From assembly GCA_024236175.1 (NCBI GenBank), contig JACKKY010000001.1, positions 1,426,001 to 1,490,000 of the forward strand: a stretch of DNA of 64,000 bases, read 5' to 3'. The stretch is from Novosphingobium sp. (GTDB taxonomy: Bacteria; Pseudomonadota; Alphaproteobacteria; Sphingomonadales; Sphingomonadaceae). The notes below the pieces were generated by a model. That model saw nothing but the letters and a program-made list of their open reading frames with translations. It had not been told where the DNA came from and did no database searches. The position numbers and the translations under genes are program-made. Below are positions 33,702-42,962 of this stretch, one piece after another. Numbering within the stretch: the first letter of the stretch is position 1; every line of letters begins with the position of its first letter.

Positions 33702-34703
33702 ATGGCCGCAGACTTGCCCGAGTTGATGACAGCGGTGGGCTATGCACAACCCGGTGGGCCCGATGTGCTGCGGCCGGAAAGCGCCCCCGTGCCGGCCCCG
33801 GGCGCCGGCGAAGTCCTGGTTCGCGTCGCCTTTGCCGGAGTGAACCGGCCCGATGTCGTGCAGAGGCAGGGCAACTACCCGCCGCCGCCGGGCGCTTCGC
33901 CGATACCGGGGCTGGAGATTGCCGGCGAAGTGGTGGCGGTGGGCGAAGGCGTTGCCGAGGCCTTGCTGGGGCAGAATGTCTGCGCCCTGGTAACCGGCGG
34001 GGGCTATGCGGAATATTGCCTCGCCCAGGCCGGTCATTGCCTTCCGGTGCCCGCCGGTCTCCCGCTGGCCGAGGCGGCCGCCCTGCCCGAGACCCTCTTC
34101 ACCGTATGGCACAATGTTTTCGAGCGCGGCTGGGCGAAGGAAGGCGAGACGATCCTGGTCCATGGCGGCACCAGCGGCATCGGCACGATGGCCTGCCTGC
34201 TGGGCCGGTTGTTCGATCTGACCGTGATCGTCACCTGCGGCAGTGCCGGGAAGTGCGCAAGAGCGCTGGAAATCGGCGCCGCCCATGCGATCGATTACAA
34301 GGCCGACGATTTCGTCGAGGAGGTGAAACGGATCACCGACGGCAAGGGAGTCGAGCTGGTGCTCGACATGGTGGCCGGCGACTATGTCGCCCGCAATCTC
34401 AAGTGCCTTGCAGAGGACGGCCGCCACGTCACCATCGCCGTCCAGGGCGGGGCGAAGGCGCAGGTCAACATGGCGGTCGTGATGTCGCGGCGCTATACGC
34501 TGACGGGATCGACCCTGCGGCCGCGCTCGCACGAATTCAAGGCGCTGGTCGCCCAGGAAATCGCCGCGAATGTCTGGCCGTTGGTCGAAAGCGACCGGCT
34601 GCGGCCGGTCATGGACAGGATCTTCCCGCTCGTCGATGCCGCCGAAGCGCACGCGCGCATGGAAGCGGGCGAGCACATCGGCAAGATCGTACTGGAAGCC
34701 TGA
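33702..34703 (+). CDS. Zinc-free NAD(P)H:quinone oxidoreductase, zeta-crystallin/PIG3-like
   Basis: A 333-residue medium-chain dehydrogenase/reductase. The N-terminal GroES-like domain contains VAFAGVNRPDVVQRQGNYPPPPGAS (in part), typical of the TP53I3/PIG3 branch. The NADPH-binding motif is ILVHGGTSGIGTMACLLG, near residue 145. Zinc-ligand cysteines of alcohol dehydrogenases are absent. Expected to reduce quinones with NADPH. The glutathione transferase gene begins 4 bp after its stop, so both are probably one detoxification unit. Confidence 0.92.
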   Translation: MAADLPELMTAVGYAQPGGPDVLRPESAPVPAPGAGEVLVRVAFAGVNRPDVVQRQGNYPPPPGASPIPGLEIAGEVVAVGEGVAEALLGQNVCALVTGGGYAEYCLAQAGHCLPVPAGLPLAEAAALPETLFTVWHNVFERGWAKEGETILVHGGTSGIGTMACLLGRLFDLTVIVTCGSAGKCARALEIGAAHAIDYKADDFVEEVKRITDGKGVELVLDMVAGDYVARNLKCLAEDGRHVTIAVQGGAKAQVNMAVVMSRRYTLTGSTLRPRSHEFKALVAQEIAANVWPLVESDRLRPVMDRIFPLVDAAEAHARMEAGEHIGKIVLEA

Positions 34704-34707
34704 CGTC

Positions 34708-35322
34708 ATGGAGCAACTCACACTCCACGAGGACCCGCGCAGCGGCAATTGCTACAAGATCCGCCTGACGGCCGCGCTGCTCGGCCTCCCGCTCGCGCGC
34801 GTCGGCTACGATATCATGAAAGGCGAGACTCGCACCCCGGAATTCCTGGGCAAGGTCAACGGCAACGGCCGCATTCCGGTGCTGCAGGTGGGGGAGCGCT
34901 TCCTGCCCGAGAGCAACGCGGCCTGCTGGTATCTTGCCGAGGGCAGCTCCCTGATTCCCGCCGACCGGTTCGACCGCGCCGACACGCTGCGCTGGATGTT
35001 CTTCGAGCAGTATAATCACGAGCCCAACATCGCCACCTTGCGATTCTGGCTGTACTTCGTGGGAGAAGCCAATCTCGGCGCATTCCAGCGCGAGCAGATC
35101 CCGGCCAAGCGCGCTGCCGGGGAAGCGGCCCTGGCGCTGATGGAAAAACATCTTGCCGATCACGACTGGTTCGTCGGTGCGAACGCAACGCTCGCGGATA
35201 TCGCGCTCTATGCCTACACGCATGTTTGCGAAGCCGGCGGCTTCAGGCTCCCCGACTATCCGGCCGTGGGAGCCTGGCTGGACCGGGTGGCCGCCCTGCC
35301 GGGCTATGTGGCGATGGAGTGA
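34708..35322 (+). CDS. Glutathione S-transferase family protein
   Basis: A 204-residue cytoplasmic glutathione transferase. The thioredoxin-like N-domain carries DPRSGNCYKIRLTAALLGLP, IPVLQVGERFLPESNAACWYL with the cis-proline and glutathione-binding ES pair; the helical C-domain (about 90-204) includes LADHDWFVGANATLADIALYAY. Potential catalytic serine is in the SGN segment. ATG at 34708 is 4 bp after the upstream stop, implying coupling. Substrate not predictable. Confidence 0.92.
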   Translation: MEQLTLHEDPRSGNCYKIRLTAALLGLPLARVGYDIMKGETRTPEFLGKVNGNGRIPVLQVGERFLPESNAACWYLAEGSSLIPADRFDRADTLRWMFFEQYNHEPNIATLRFWLYFVGEANLGAFQREQIPAKRAAGEAALALMEKHLADHDWFVGANATLADIALYAYTHVCEAGGFRLPDYPAVGAWLDRVAALPGYVAME

Positions 35323-35374
35323 TCGGCGCGCGGCTTGCCGAAAGGCGTCCAGTATCCTACATAGGGTGCCAGCA

Positions 35375-35408
35375 GGCCGCTCCGGAAAGGGGCGGCCCTT
35401 ATATTTTC
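35375..35408 (+). terminator. Rho-independent terminator after the glutathione transferase gene
   Basis: Stem GGCCGCTCC / GGGGCGGCC (nine pairs, one G-U) with loop GGAAA, then CTTATATTTT. It ends 16 bp before the trcR start codon, so it separates the two units or acts as a leader attenuator for trcR. Confidence 0.6.
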
Positions 35409-35423
35409 CGCCGGAGAAATACC

Positions 35424-36140
35424 GTGACTCAGCCCACCCCGCTGATGCCTCATGCAACGGCATCATGGCTTGTCGACCACACTTCGCTCACCTTCGAGCA
35501 GATTGCCGAATTCTGCGGCCTGCACATCCTCGAGGTGCAGGCGATGGCCGACGATCTCGCCAGCAGCAAGTATACCGGCCGCGACCCGGTTCGCGCCGGC
35601 GAGCTTACCATGGCCGAGATCGAGCGCGGCCAGGACGATTCCAACTATTCGCTCAAGATGCAGAAGGCGCCGGTGACGGTCAGCCGCACCAAGGGCCCGC
35701 GCTATACGCCCGTTTCCAAGCGTCAGGACAAGCCCGACGGCATCGCCTGGATCCTGCGCAGCCACCCGGAGATTTCCGACGCGCAGATCAGCAAGCTGAT
35801 CGGCACCACGCGCAACACGATCACTGCGATCCGTGAGCGCAACCACTGGAACATCGCCAATATCCAGCCCAAGGATCCGGTGACCCTGGGCCTTTGTTCG
35901 CAGCGCGAGCTCGATGCGGTCGTCGCCAAGGCGGCGAAGAAGGCGGGGCTTGTCGACGAGGTGGTCGACGATTCGCGGCTGGGCGACGATCGCGATGCGC
36001 TTATCGAGGAATTGCGCGCCGAACGCGAAGCCGCGGCGAAAGCTGCGAGCGAGGCGGCCCAGGAGGCCGAAGCGGAAGCCTGGCTGCAGGCGAAGCGCGC
36101 TGCCGAAGCCGAGGAATCCCAGGGCCACGAACAGGGCTGA
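35424..36140 (+). CDS. trcR: DUF1013 / cell cycle transcriptional regulator TrcR
   Basis: A 238-residue alphaproteobacterial DUF1013 protein (TrcR). The N-terminal part (LMPHATASWLVDHTSLTFEQIAEFCGLH in two segments) and the middle DNA-binding-like region (AWILRSHPEISDAQISKLIG, TTRNTITAIRERNHW) resemble helix-turn-helix modules. The C-terminal 60 residues form an Ala/Glu-rich charged helix. The family is named a cell cycle transcriptional regulator in alphaproteobacteria. GTG at 35424 is chosen because GGAGA lies 6 bp upstream; a longer frame from 35226 overlaps the transferase gene. Confidence 0.88.
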   Translation: MTQPTPLMPHATASWLVDHTSLTFEQIAEFCGLHILEVQAMADDLASSKYTGRDPVRAGELTMAEIERGQDDSNYSLKMQKAPVTVSRTKGPRYTPVSKRQDKPDGIAWILRSHPEISDAQISKLIGTTRNTITAIRERNHWNIANIQPKDPVTLGLCSQRELDAVVAKAAKKAGLVDEVVDDSRLGDDRDALIEELRAEREAAAKAASEAAQEAEAEAWLQAKRAAEAEESQGHEQG

Positions 36141-36194
36141 TCCTCCCGTCGGCGGCGCTTGCCCTGAGGGCTTTCAGGGTCCAAACAAGCCGGC

Positions 36195-37889
36195 ATGGAA
36201 GAGAGGATATTTCCCGAGCCCTGGCGCGAGCACTATGCGCATGGCTGTGCCTGGGAACAGGAATTTCCGCCGCTTTCGATGACCGATCTGTTTTCGGCGA
36301 GCGCGGCCGCTTATCCCGAGCGCGCGCTGGCCGATTTCTACGGTCGGATCTACAGCTATCGCGAAATGCTCGATCTGGCGCGCGGCTTTGCCGCGGGCCT
36401 GCAGGCGTCGGGCGTCGCCAAGGGTGATCGCGTCGGCCTCTTCCTGCCGAATGTCCCGATCTACATCCCGGCCAGCTTCGGCGCGTTCCTGGCCGGGGCG
36501 ACGGTCGTCAATTTCTCGCCGCTCTACACCGCCGAAGAGCTCGAGGCCCAGGTGGCGGACTCCGGCACGCGCCTGATGGTCACCGTCGACGTGCCGGCCC
36601 TGCTGCCGACGGCGATCGAGGTGCTGCGCAATTCGGAGGTCAGCAGGCTCGTCGTGGGCCGGATGGCGAAAATGCTGCCTTTCGGGATGTCGCTGGCCTA
36701 TCGGTTGTTTCGGCGCCGGGAGATCGCCGCCGTTCCCAGGGCGGACGACATCGTCGAATGGGGCGATTTCCTGTCCGGCGACGCACCGCGCCCGGTCGAG
36801 CTGGACCCGCTACGCGACCTTGCCTTGCTGCAATACACGGGAGGCACGACGGGCACGCCCAAGGGGGCGATGCTCAGCCACCAGAACCTTTCGGCCAACG
36901 CCCGCCAGATCCAGGCCATCGACCCGCACAAGAACGAGCGCGACGTGATCATCGGCGTGCTGCCCTTCTTCCATGTCTTCGCGAATGCCACCGTCCTGAA
37001 CCGGACCATCTACAACGGCGGCTGCATCGCCATGCTGCCGCGGTTCAACGCGAAGCAGTGCCTGAAGACGATCGAGCGCACCCGGGCGACGTCCATGCCG
37101 GGCGTGCCGACCATGTACCAGGCCCTGCTCGACAACCCCGACTTGCCGAAGACCGACTTTTCCAGCCTGCGCACCTGCATTTCCGGCGGGGCGCCGCTGC
37201 CCTTGCCGCTGAAACAGGAGTTCGAGGAACGTTCCGGGGCGAAGCTCGTGGAAGGTTACGGGCTTACCGAGACCTCGGGCGTGGTCTCGACCAATCCCTA
37301 CGAAGGCGACGAACGGCCCGGCACCATCGGCCATCCCCTGCCCGGCACGCATCTGCGGCTGCTGGACAAGGAAGATCCCGCTCGCGACGCGCAGCCCGGC
37401 GAGGCGGGAGAGCTCGCGATCCTCGGGCCGCAGGTGATGCAGGGCTACTGGCAGCGGCCGGATGCCGCGGCGAGCGTTTTCGTCGAGCTGGACGGCCAGC
37501 GCTGGCTGCGCACCGGCGACATCGCCACCCTGGACGAGGACGGCTATGTGCGGATCGTCGATCGCAGCAAGGACATGATCGCCGTCGGCGGCTTCAAGGT
37601 CTTCCCGAGCCAGGTCGAAGCGGTTCTGGCGGAACATCCGGCGGTGAAGGAGGCGCTCGTGATCGGCGTGCCCGATGCCTATCGCGGCGAATCCCCGCGC
37701 GCCTTCGTCACCCTCCAGTCCGACGCCCGGGAGACGGGGGAAGCGCTGGCCGCCTGGCTGAACGACCGGGTCGGCAAGCATGAACGCGTGGATAGCGTTG
37801 TTGTGCGCGAAAGCCTGCCGAAAACGATGATCGGCAAACCCGACCGCAAGGCCCTGAGGGAAGAAGTGGCTTCGGCGGAACCGCAATAG
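36195..37889 (+). CDS. fadD: Long-chain fatty-acid-CoA ligase (AMP-binding)
   Basis: A 564-residue acyl-adenylate-forming enzyme. The ATP-binding P-loop is LLQYTGGTTGTPKGAMLSHQN near residue 213-233, A5-type motif GYGLTETSGVVSTNP, A7 LRTGDIATLDEDGYV and the A8 DRSKDMIAVGGFKVFPSQVE, with the C-terminal lysine in KTMIGKPDRK. It activates fatty acids for beta-oxidation or lipid synthesis. The FadD assignment is by family; the exact chain length is unknown. A bidirectional terminator follows. Confidence 0.9.
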   Translation: MEERIFPEPWREHYAHGCAWEQEFPPLSMTDLFSASAAAYPERALADFYGRIYSYREMLDLARGFAAGLQASGVAKGDRVGLFLPNVPIYIPASFGAFLAGATVVNFSPLYTAEELEAQVADSGTRLMVTVDVPALLPTAIEVLRNSEVSRLVVGRMAKMLPFGMSLAYRLFRRREIAAVPRADDIVEWGDFLSGDAPRPVELDPLRDLALLQYTGGTTGTPKGAMLSHQNLSANARQIQAIDPHKNERDVIIGVLPFFHVFANATVLNRTIYNGGCIAMLPRFNAKQCLKTIERTRATSMPGVPTMYQALLDNPDLPKTDFSSLRTCISGGAPLPLPLKQEFEERSGAKLVEGYGLTETSGVVSTNPYEGDERPGTIGHPLPGTHLRLLDKEDPARDAQPGEAGELAILGPQVMQGYWQRPDAAASVFVELDGQRWLRTGDIATLDEDGYVRIVDRSKDMIAVGGFKVFPSQVEAVLAEHPAVKEALVIGVPDAYRGESPRAFVTLQSDARETGEALAAWLNDRVGKHERVDSVVVRESLPKTMIGKPDRKALREEVASAEPQ

Positions 37890-37916
37890 CCCTGGGAACA
37901 GGCCTTCAGGTCAAAC

Positions 37917-37943
37917 AAAAGGCGGCCACTCGTGCCGCCTTTT
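37917..37943. terminator. Bidirectional Rho-independent terminator
   Basis: Perfect stem AAAAGGCGGC / GCCGCCTTTT with loop CACTCGT, between the acyl-CoA ligase gene and the convergent M23 peptidase gene. It provides a U-run on both strands. Confidence 0.85.
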
Positions 37944-38009
37944 GCGCTCCTCTCCAAAATCGACGGCACGTGGTGCCGCAAGATGCGGCCCGCGGCCTGG
38001 CGTTTCGGA

Positions 38010-38765
38010 TTATTCGGGGCCGCCCTGGCCGCCGTTGGTTTCGGACTGGGCGAGCTGGTCGGACTGCAGATAGGGTACGGGGTTCACGGCCTCGCCGTTG
38101 ATGCGCACTTCGTAGTGAAGATGCGGACCGGTCGAACGGCCGGTCGTGCCGACGAAACCGATCACGTCGCCCTTTGCCACCCGCTGTCCTTCGGCCACAT
38201 TGAGCCGGGACATATGGCCGTAGCGGGTCTGGATGCTGCCGCCATGTTCGATGGCGATGAAGAGGCCGTAACCGCCGAACCACTTTGCCTTGCTGATAAT
38301 GCCGTCCGCCGATGCGCGAATGGGCGTGCCGGTGGGGGCGGCGAGGTCGATGCCCTTGTGCGCCCTGCGGCCGCCGCTGATCGGGTGGTCGCGCATGCCG
38401 AACGAGCTGCTCATCCGGTAGTTCGCGACCGGCATCAGCGAGGGGATGGATACGCCCGATGCATGCCTGCTGGCAGTCGGCCGCGCCAGGCTGGACTGCC
38501 GGGCTTCGCTTGCCGCTTCCGCCACTGCGGCAAGTGCGGGAACGTTGGATTCTTCGAGTTTCTGCCAATTGCTGAAAAGTTTGCGGAACTTTTCGTCGCC
38601 GTTGCCGATCGTCGCCGGCTTGGCTGCCTGGGCCGCGCGGAGTGGAGCGGCTATGTCGGCGTTGGCACTGCTGTTCGCCGCGGCGGGGCTGGCGAAGAAG
38701 AAGGCTGCTGCGCCCAGGCTGCTGGCAATTGCACGGAACCTGACGCCAAAAAAAGTATCGATCAC
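38010..38765 (-). CDS. M23-family peptidase (LytM/NlpD-type endopeptidase)
   Basis: A 251-residue exported metallopeptidase. GTG at 38765 has AAGGG upstream and gives a signal peptide (about residues 1-31, ending ASPAAANS); a longer frame to 38849 has none. The LytM domain (about 125-235) shows SSFGMRDHPISGGRRAHKGIDLAA, a YGLFIAIEHGG strand and HLHYEVRINGE; both zinc ligand motifs (HxxxD and HxH) are intact. It is predicted to cut peptidoglycan cross-links in the periplasm. Confidence 0.88.
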   Translation of the reverse strand: MIDTFFGVRFRAIASSLGAAAFFFASPAAANSSANADIAAPLRAAQAAKPATIGNGDEKFRKLFSNWQKLEESNVPALAAVAEAASEARQSSLARPTASRHASGVSIPSLMPVANYRMSSSFGMRDHPISGGRRAHKGIDLAAPTGTPIRASADGIISKAKWFGGYGLFIAIEHGGSIQTRYGHMSRLNVAEGQRVAKGDVIGFVGTTGRSTGPHLHYEVRINGEAVNPVPYLQSDQLAQSETNGGQGGPE

Positions 38766-38880
38766 TCGAATTCCCTTGTCCTGACCACTTAAGGCCAGTT
38801 TCGCGCGGGCCGCACAAACACCCTCTTTCCCGTTGCGCGAAGCACGCACCGGGCAGCTTGGGATGAGATGGTCGGACCCC

Positions 38881-38913
38881 CCGCCGTCTCGTCGAAAGCG
38901 GCTTAGACGGCGG
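38881..38913 (-). terminator. Hairpin after the glnE-bcp-DUF455 operon
   Basis: Nine-base inverted repeat CCGCCGTCT / AGACGGCGG with a 15-base loop, 5 bp after the DUF455 stop codon. No U-run follows, so termination activity is uncertain. Confidence 0.4.
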
Positions 38914-38918
38914 AAAGT

Positions 38919-39716
38919 CTAGTAGGCAAGGCTGCCGTAGTAACTGCGCGACAAACCGGCTGCCTCGCGCGCTGAGTTGTTGAACGGCGGCTTAACGGCC
39001 CCTCGAAAGTGGCGGTTTACTAAGGACTTCCACTCGTTCTCGGGCAGCTGTCCGCGCCGTTCGCAGACCGCGTTGAAATGCCTGGTGCCGACCTGCACAT
39101 GGCGAATTTCGTCGTTCAGGATCCGCCGGAGCAGCTTCGCGCCGGTCTCGTCGCCCGCTTCGACCAGGCGGTCGATCGTCCCGGGAGTGACGTCAAGACC
39201 GCGCGCTTCGAGCACCATCGGCACGATCGCCAGCCGGGCGGCCGGGTCGTGCCGCGTCTCATGGGCGGCGTCCCACAGTCCGTCGTGCGCCGGCAGGGCG
39301 CCGTAGAAGCTGCCCAGCGCGCGCAAGCGTCGGTCCAGCAGGGCGAAATGCATGGCCTCGTCGGCGGCGACGCCGAGAAACTCGCCCACGAAGTCCCGCC
39401 CCATCCCGGCGCCGAAACGGCCTGCCATGTCGAGCGCGAGGTCGATGGCGACGAATTCGATATGCGCCAGCGCATGATACAGGGCCAGCCGCCCGCGCAG
39501 GGACTGGGCGCGCCTGCGCTTCGGCATGTGCCTCGGCGCGAGCAGCTCCGGCCTCTCCGGCCGGCCGGGCCGATCGGGCATCGCCGCGTCGAAGCGGAAG
39601 TCGAGCTTTCCCAGGCGCCAGTCCCGCGCGACGGCCCTTGCGGCCATCACCTTGGCCTGCGGCTCGGATGTCAGCAATGCGGCGCGGATCGCTCCGGCGA
39701 CGGAGGAGGTGGTCAA
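38919..39716 (-). CDS. DUF455 family ferritin-like protein
   Basis: A 265-residue protein of the DUF455 group (ferritin-like fold). Conserved helical motifs include LYHALAHIEFVAIDLALDM, GVAADEAMHFALL and ILNDEIRHVQVGTRHF, giving E/H pairs (EFVAID, DEAMHF, DEIRHV) as in di-iron four-helix proteins; a catalytic role is not established. TTG at 39716 overlaps the bcp stop (TTGA) with GGAGG about 10 bp upstream. Last gene of the glnE-bcp-DUF455 run. Confidence 0.85.
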   Translation of the reverse strand: MTTSSVAGAIRAALLTSEPQAKVMAARAVARDWRLGKLDFRFDAAMPDRPGRPERPELLAPRHMPKRRRAQSLRGRLALYHALAHIEFVAIDLALDMAGRFGAGMGRDFVGEFLGVAADEAMHFALLDRRLRALGSFYGALPAHDGLWDAAHETRHDPAARLAIVPMVLEARGLDVTPGTIDRLVEAGDETGAKLLRRILNDEIRHVQVGTRHFNAVCERRGQLPENEWKSLVNRHFRGAVKPPFNNSAREAAGLSRSYYGSLAY

Positions 39717-40186
39717 AGCGACCTAGCGGCCTCCAGCACCGCTTCGGCGTGACCCTTGACCTTCACCTTGTCCCAGACCTGCGCGATCTTGCCGTCCTTG
39801 TCGATCAGGTAGGTCGTGCGCACCATCCCCATGTAGGTGCGGCCATAGTTCTTCTTCTCGGTCCAGACCCCCAGAGTATCGGAAAGGCCGTTTTCCTCGG
39901 CATCGCTCGCCAGCGGCACTTTCAGTTCGTGCTTCTCCATGAAACGCTGGTGCTTCTTGGGTGGATCCTTGCTGATGCCCAGCAAGGCGACGCCCGCCTT
40001 GTCGAATTGCGCCTTGAGCGCCGTGAAGTCCTTGTTCTCGGTGGTGCAACCGGGCGTATCGTCCTTGGGGTAGAAGAACATGACGAGCTTCTTGCCCTTG
40101 AAATCAGAGGGCTTCACGCTGCCGCCATCGACCGTTTCCATGGCGATGTCGGGCATGGCGTCGCCGACGCCGGGACGATTGCTCAC
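39713..40186 (-). CDS. bcp: Thioredoxin-dependent peroxiredoxin, Bcp/PrxQ type
   Basis: A 157-residue peroxiredoxin that reduces hydroperoxides. The peroxidatic cysteine is in YPKDDTPGCTTENKDF. The resolving cysteine found five residues later in E. coli Bcp is absent (CTTENK), so it is a 1-Cys-type member. The conserved arginine and the strand ending GISKDPPKKHQRF are present. GTG at 40186, with GGAGG 8 bp upstream, overlaps the glnE stop (GTGA) and is preferred; an in-frame ATG about 12 codons later would also give a plausible start. Translationally coupled to glnE. Confidence 0.92.
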   Translation of the reverse strand: MSNRPGVGDAMPDIAMETVDGGSVKPSDFKGKKLVMFFYPKDDTPGCTTENKDFTALKAQFDKAGVALLGISKDPPKKHQRFMEKHELKVPLASDAEENGLSDTLGVWTEKKNYGRTYMGMVRTTYLIDKDGKIAQVWDKVKVKGHAEAVLEAARSL

Positions 40187-42900
40187 GATGTAACCTCCAA
40201 TATTTCGCCGAACGCTTCGGACCAGGCGTTTGCCACGTCGGACCTTGCGGCCTCCAGATTCGGCAGGACCATTTCCCAATCGCCGCATCCGCAGGCCTTG
40301 GCAAGCACGGCGCGGGCCGCAGGCGGGGGAATCTGCGCATCCGGCGCCAGCAGCCGCGCCGCGACGAGAAGGCTGGTCATGACGTCATGCGCCGCGATCA
40401 GACTATCCGGCAGCAGGCCTTCCGCCGCCAGCGCGCGAACCGCTTCGCCGAGGTCGTGAGTCAGGCCCTTGCCTTCGCGCAACTGCAGGTAGTGGACGAG
40501 AAATTCGAGATCGACGAGCCCGCCCCGCGCCAGTTTGGCATCGAGCGGTCCCTTCGGCGGCTTGTGTTCCGCCATCGTGGCTCGCATCTCGAGCACATCG
40601 GCGCGCAGCTTCCCGGCATCGCGCGTGCCGGTCAGCACTTCGGTGACGATGCCTTGCAGGGCCGCGCGCGCTTCGTCCGAACCGTATAACGGCCGCGCAC
40701 GGGTGAGGGCCATGTGTTCCCAGGTCCACGCCTGCTCGTTCTGGTAGCGCTCGAAGCTCTCGAAGCTGCCGGCGGGCGGGCCCTGTTCTCCCGATGGCCT
40801 GAGACGCGTGTCGACTTCGTAGAGTGCGCCCTCGGCGGTCGGCACGCTCAGTGCGGCGGTGACGCGCTGGCTCAGGCGGTTGAAATAGAGCGTTGCGCCC
40901 AGGGGGCGACGGCCGTCCGATTCCGCATCGTGACTGCCGGTGAACAGAAACACCAGATCGAGGTCGGATGCATGGGTCAGTGCGCCGCCGCCCATGCGTC
41001 CCAGTCCCAGGATGACCAGTTCGCTTCCCGCGATCCTGCCGTGCGTCTTCTCAAACTCGGCGATCGCCGCGTCGGCCAGGACCACGATGGCCGCCTCGGC
41101 GATCCGCGCCAGCGCGGCGGACACTGCCAGGGGGTCGGTGGACCCCTCGATCAGTTGCACGCCCAGGGCAAAGCGCAACTCGCCCACCTTGCGCCGTACC
41201 CGGTCGAGAATGTCCTCGTATTCGTCATCGGGCTCGGGCCGCGAGAAATCCCTGACCAGGCTATCGACGTCGCCGGGAAGTTCGAAAGCGCTGGCGTCGA
41301 TCAGCGGGTCCAGCAAGTCGGCGCGCCTTGCCAGCTCGTCGGCCAGCGGCGGCGCCAGCGAAAGCACCCGGGCGAGCAATTCAAGCAGCGCGGGCCGTGC
41401 TTCGAGCAGGTGGAACAGGTTGATCGCGCTCGGCAGGTTGGCGAGCAACTGCTCCCAGCGGCCCAGAGCGCGCTCCGGGCCGGGCGAATTCGCGAAGGCG
41501 ATCAGCAGGTCCGGCTGTATCGCTTCGAAAGCTGTACGGGCCGCGTCGCTGCGCAGCGCGCGCAGCTTGCCGGAACGCCAGCCGGCGATGCGTTCGGCGA
41601 ACGCCTCCGGGTCGGAGAAGCCGAGTTCGGCCAGCTTGCCGGAAAGCGCATCGCTTTCGACCGGGAAGGCCGGTTTGTCGGCCGGCGCCGAGCCGGGGCT
41701 TGCCTCGACCAATGCATCGTAGCGCTCGCCCACCCTGCCGGTGATGGCGGCAAGCTCGTCGACCAGCGCAGCGCTGTCGGGCAACCCGTCGAGCCGGGCA
41801 ATCGCATCGAGCGCTGCTGGATCGGCGGGCAGGCTGTGGGTCTGCTGGTCGGCCACCATCTGCAGGCGATGCTCGATGGTCCTCAGCCGGTCGTAGGCCT
41901 CGCCGAGGACATTCGCGTCGTCCTGTGAGATGAGTTGCGCCTGCGCCAGCGCATCAAGCGTGGCGCGCGTGCCCTTCAGCCGGATTTCGGGATGGCGGCC
42001 GCCGTGAATCAGCTGGTGAGTCTGGGCGTAGAACTCCACTTCGCGGATGCCGCCGCGCCCGCGCTTGAGGTCGAAGCCGGGGCCGACGTCGCGCTCGCCC
42101 TTGTAGTTCGAACGGATCTGCGCGGTCAGCCTGCCGATTTCGGCGATCGCCCCGAAATCGAGGCTCCGGCGCCAGATGAACGGCCGGATAGCCGCAAGGA
42201 AGGCTTCGCCCGCGGCGATGTCGCCGGCGCATGCTCGCGCGCGGATAAAGGCAGCGCGTTCCCAGGCCAGCGCCGAGGATTCGTAATGCGTCATCGCCGC
42301 GTCGATGGAAATCGCCAGCGGGCTGACTTCGGATGCCGGCCGCAGCCGCAGGTCGACGCGGAAGACGTAGCCCTCGTCGGTCACCTTCGCCATCGTCTCG
42401 ACCAGGGTGCGCGCGACCCGCTGGGCCGCTTCGCCCGGGTCGTCGCGTTCCCGCCGCGGCAGTGTTTCGGGATCGTAAAGCAGGATGGGGTCGATATCGG
42501 AGCTGAAGTTGAGTTCACCGGCGCCGTGCTTGCCCAGCGCCAGCGCGAGAAAACCGGCCGGTTGCGAATCGGGCGCGCGCCGCCGGATGGCGTCCGCGAT
42601 CGCGCGGTCGAGCGCGCGATCGGCGAAATCGGAGAGTTCGCCGGTGACTGTCAGCAGCGGGAAGGCCCCGGCGAGGTCGCCGATCGCCAGTGCCAGCGCG
42701 AGCGCCTGCTTCTCGCGCCTGAGTGCGACGCCGACATCCTCGATGCCGTCACCCGCGCCTTTCGCCGCCTCGAGCGCCCGCTTGCCGTCGCCGGATGCGA
42801 GGATCGCGGTAAGCTGCGGCTGGTTTTCCATCGCCTTGGCGAGAAAAGGCGCATGCATGCGCGCCCGTTCGATCGCACCGTTCCAGTCAGGCGAGGTCAT
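40183..42900 (-). CDS. glnE: Bifunctional glutamine synthetase adenylyltransferase/deadenylylase
   Basis: A 905-residue enzyme that adenylylates and deadenylylates glutamine synthetase under PII control. Two nucleotidyltransferase domains are recognised by NFSSDIDPILLYD (N-terminal, near residue 145) and HASDLDLVFLF (near 640), with further KRGRGGIREVEFYAQ and the RLRPSGEQG motif. Length is near the family norm of about 950. ATG at 42900 is preferred; the frame could begin at 42939. It starts the glnE-bcp-DUF455 operon. No glnA or glnB lies in the window. Confidence 0.95.
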   Translation of the reverse strand: MTSPDWNGAIERARMHAPFLAKAMENQPQLTAILASGDGKRALEAAKGAGDGIEDVGVALRREKQALALALAIGDLAGAFPLLTVTGELSDFADRALDRAIADAIRRRAPDSQPAGFLALALGKHGAGELNFSSDIDPILLYDPETLPRRERDDPGEAAQRVARTLVETMAKVTDEGYVFRVDLRLRPASEVSPLAISIDAAMTHYESSALAWERAAFIRARACAGDIAAGEAFLAAIRPFIWRRSLDFGAIAEIGRLTAQIRSNYKGERDVGPGFDLKRGRGGIREVEFYAQTHQLIHGGRHPEIRLKGTRATLDALAQAQLISQDDANVLGEAYDRLRTIEHRLQMVADQQTHSLPADPAALDAIARLDGLPDSAALVDELAAITGRVGERYDALVEASPGSAPADKPAFPVESDALSGKLAELGFSDPEAFAERIAGWRSGKLRALRSDAARTAFEAIQPDLLIAFANSPGPERALGRWEQLLANLPSAINLFHLLEARPALLELLARVLSLAPPLADELARRADLLDPLIDASAFELPGDVDSLVRDFSRPEPDDEYEDILDRVRRKVGELRFALGVQLIEGSTDPLAVSAALARIAEAAIVVLADAAIAEFEKTHGRIAGSELVILGLGRMGGGALTHASDLDLVFLFTGSHDAESDGRRPLGATLYFNRLSQRVTAALSVPTAEGALYEVDTRLRPSGEQGPPAGSFESFERYQNEQAWTWEHMALTRARPLYGSDEARAALQGIVTEVLTGTRDAGKLRADVLEMRATMAEHKPPKGPLDAKLARGGLVDLEFLVHYLQLREGKGLTHDLGEAVRALAAEGLLPDSLIAAHDVMTSLLVAARLLAPDAQIPPPAARAVLAKACGCGDWEMVLPNLEAARSDVANAWSEAFGEILEVTS

Positions 42901-42962
42901 GGTGCGGCAATGGCCTTTCACACCGCTTTTCGCAAGCATTAGACGCCGCTAAAGGCCACGCA

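Noticed and set aside
36163..36180. CCCTGA/TCAGGG hairpin before the acyl-CoA ligase gene
   Set aside because: Only six pairs and no U-run; not enough to call a terminator between trcR and the ligase gene.
37960..37975. CACGTG-containing stretch near 37.97 kb as a fourth parS
   Set aside because: The flanks (GGCACGTGGTGCC) do not match the TGTTNCACGTGNAACA consensus.
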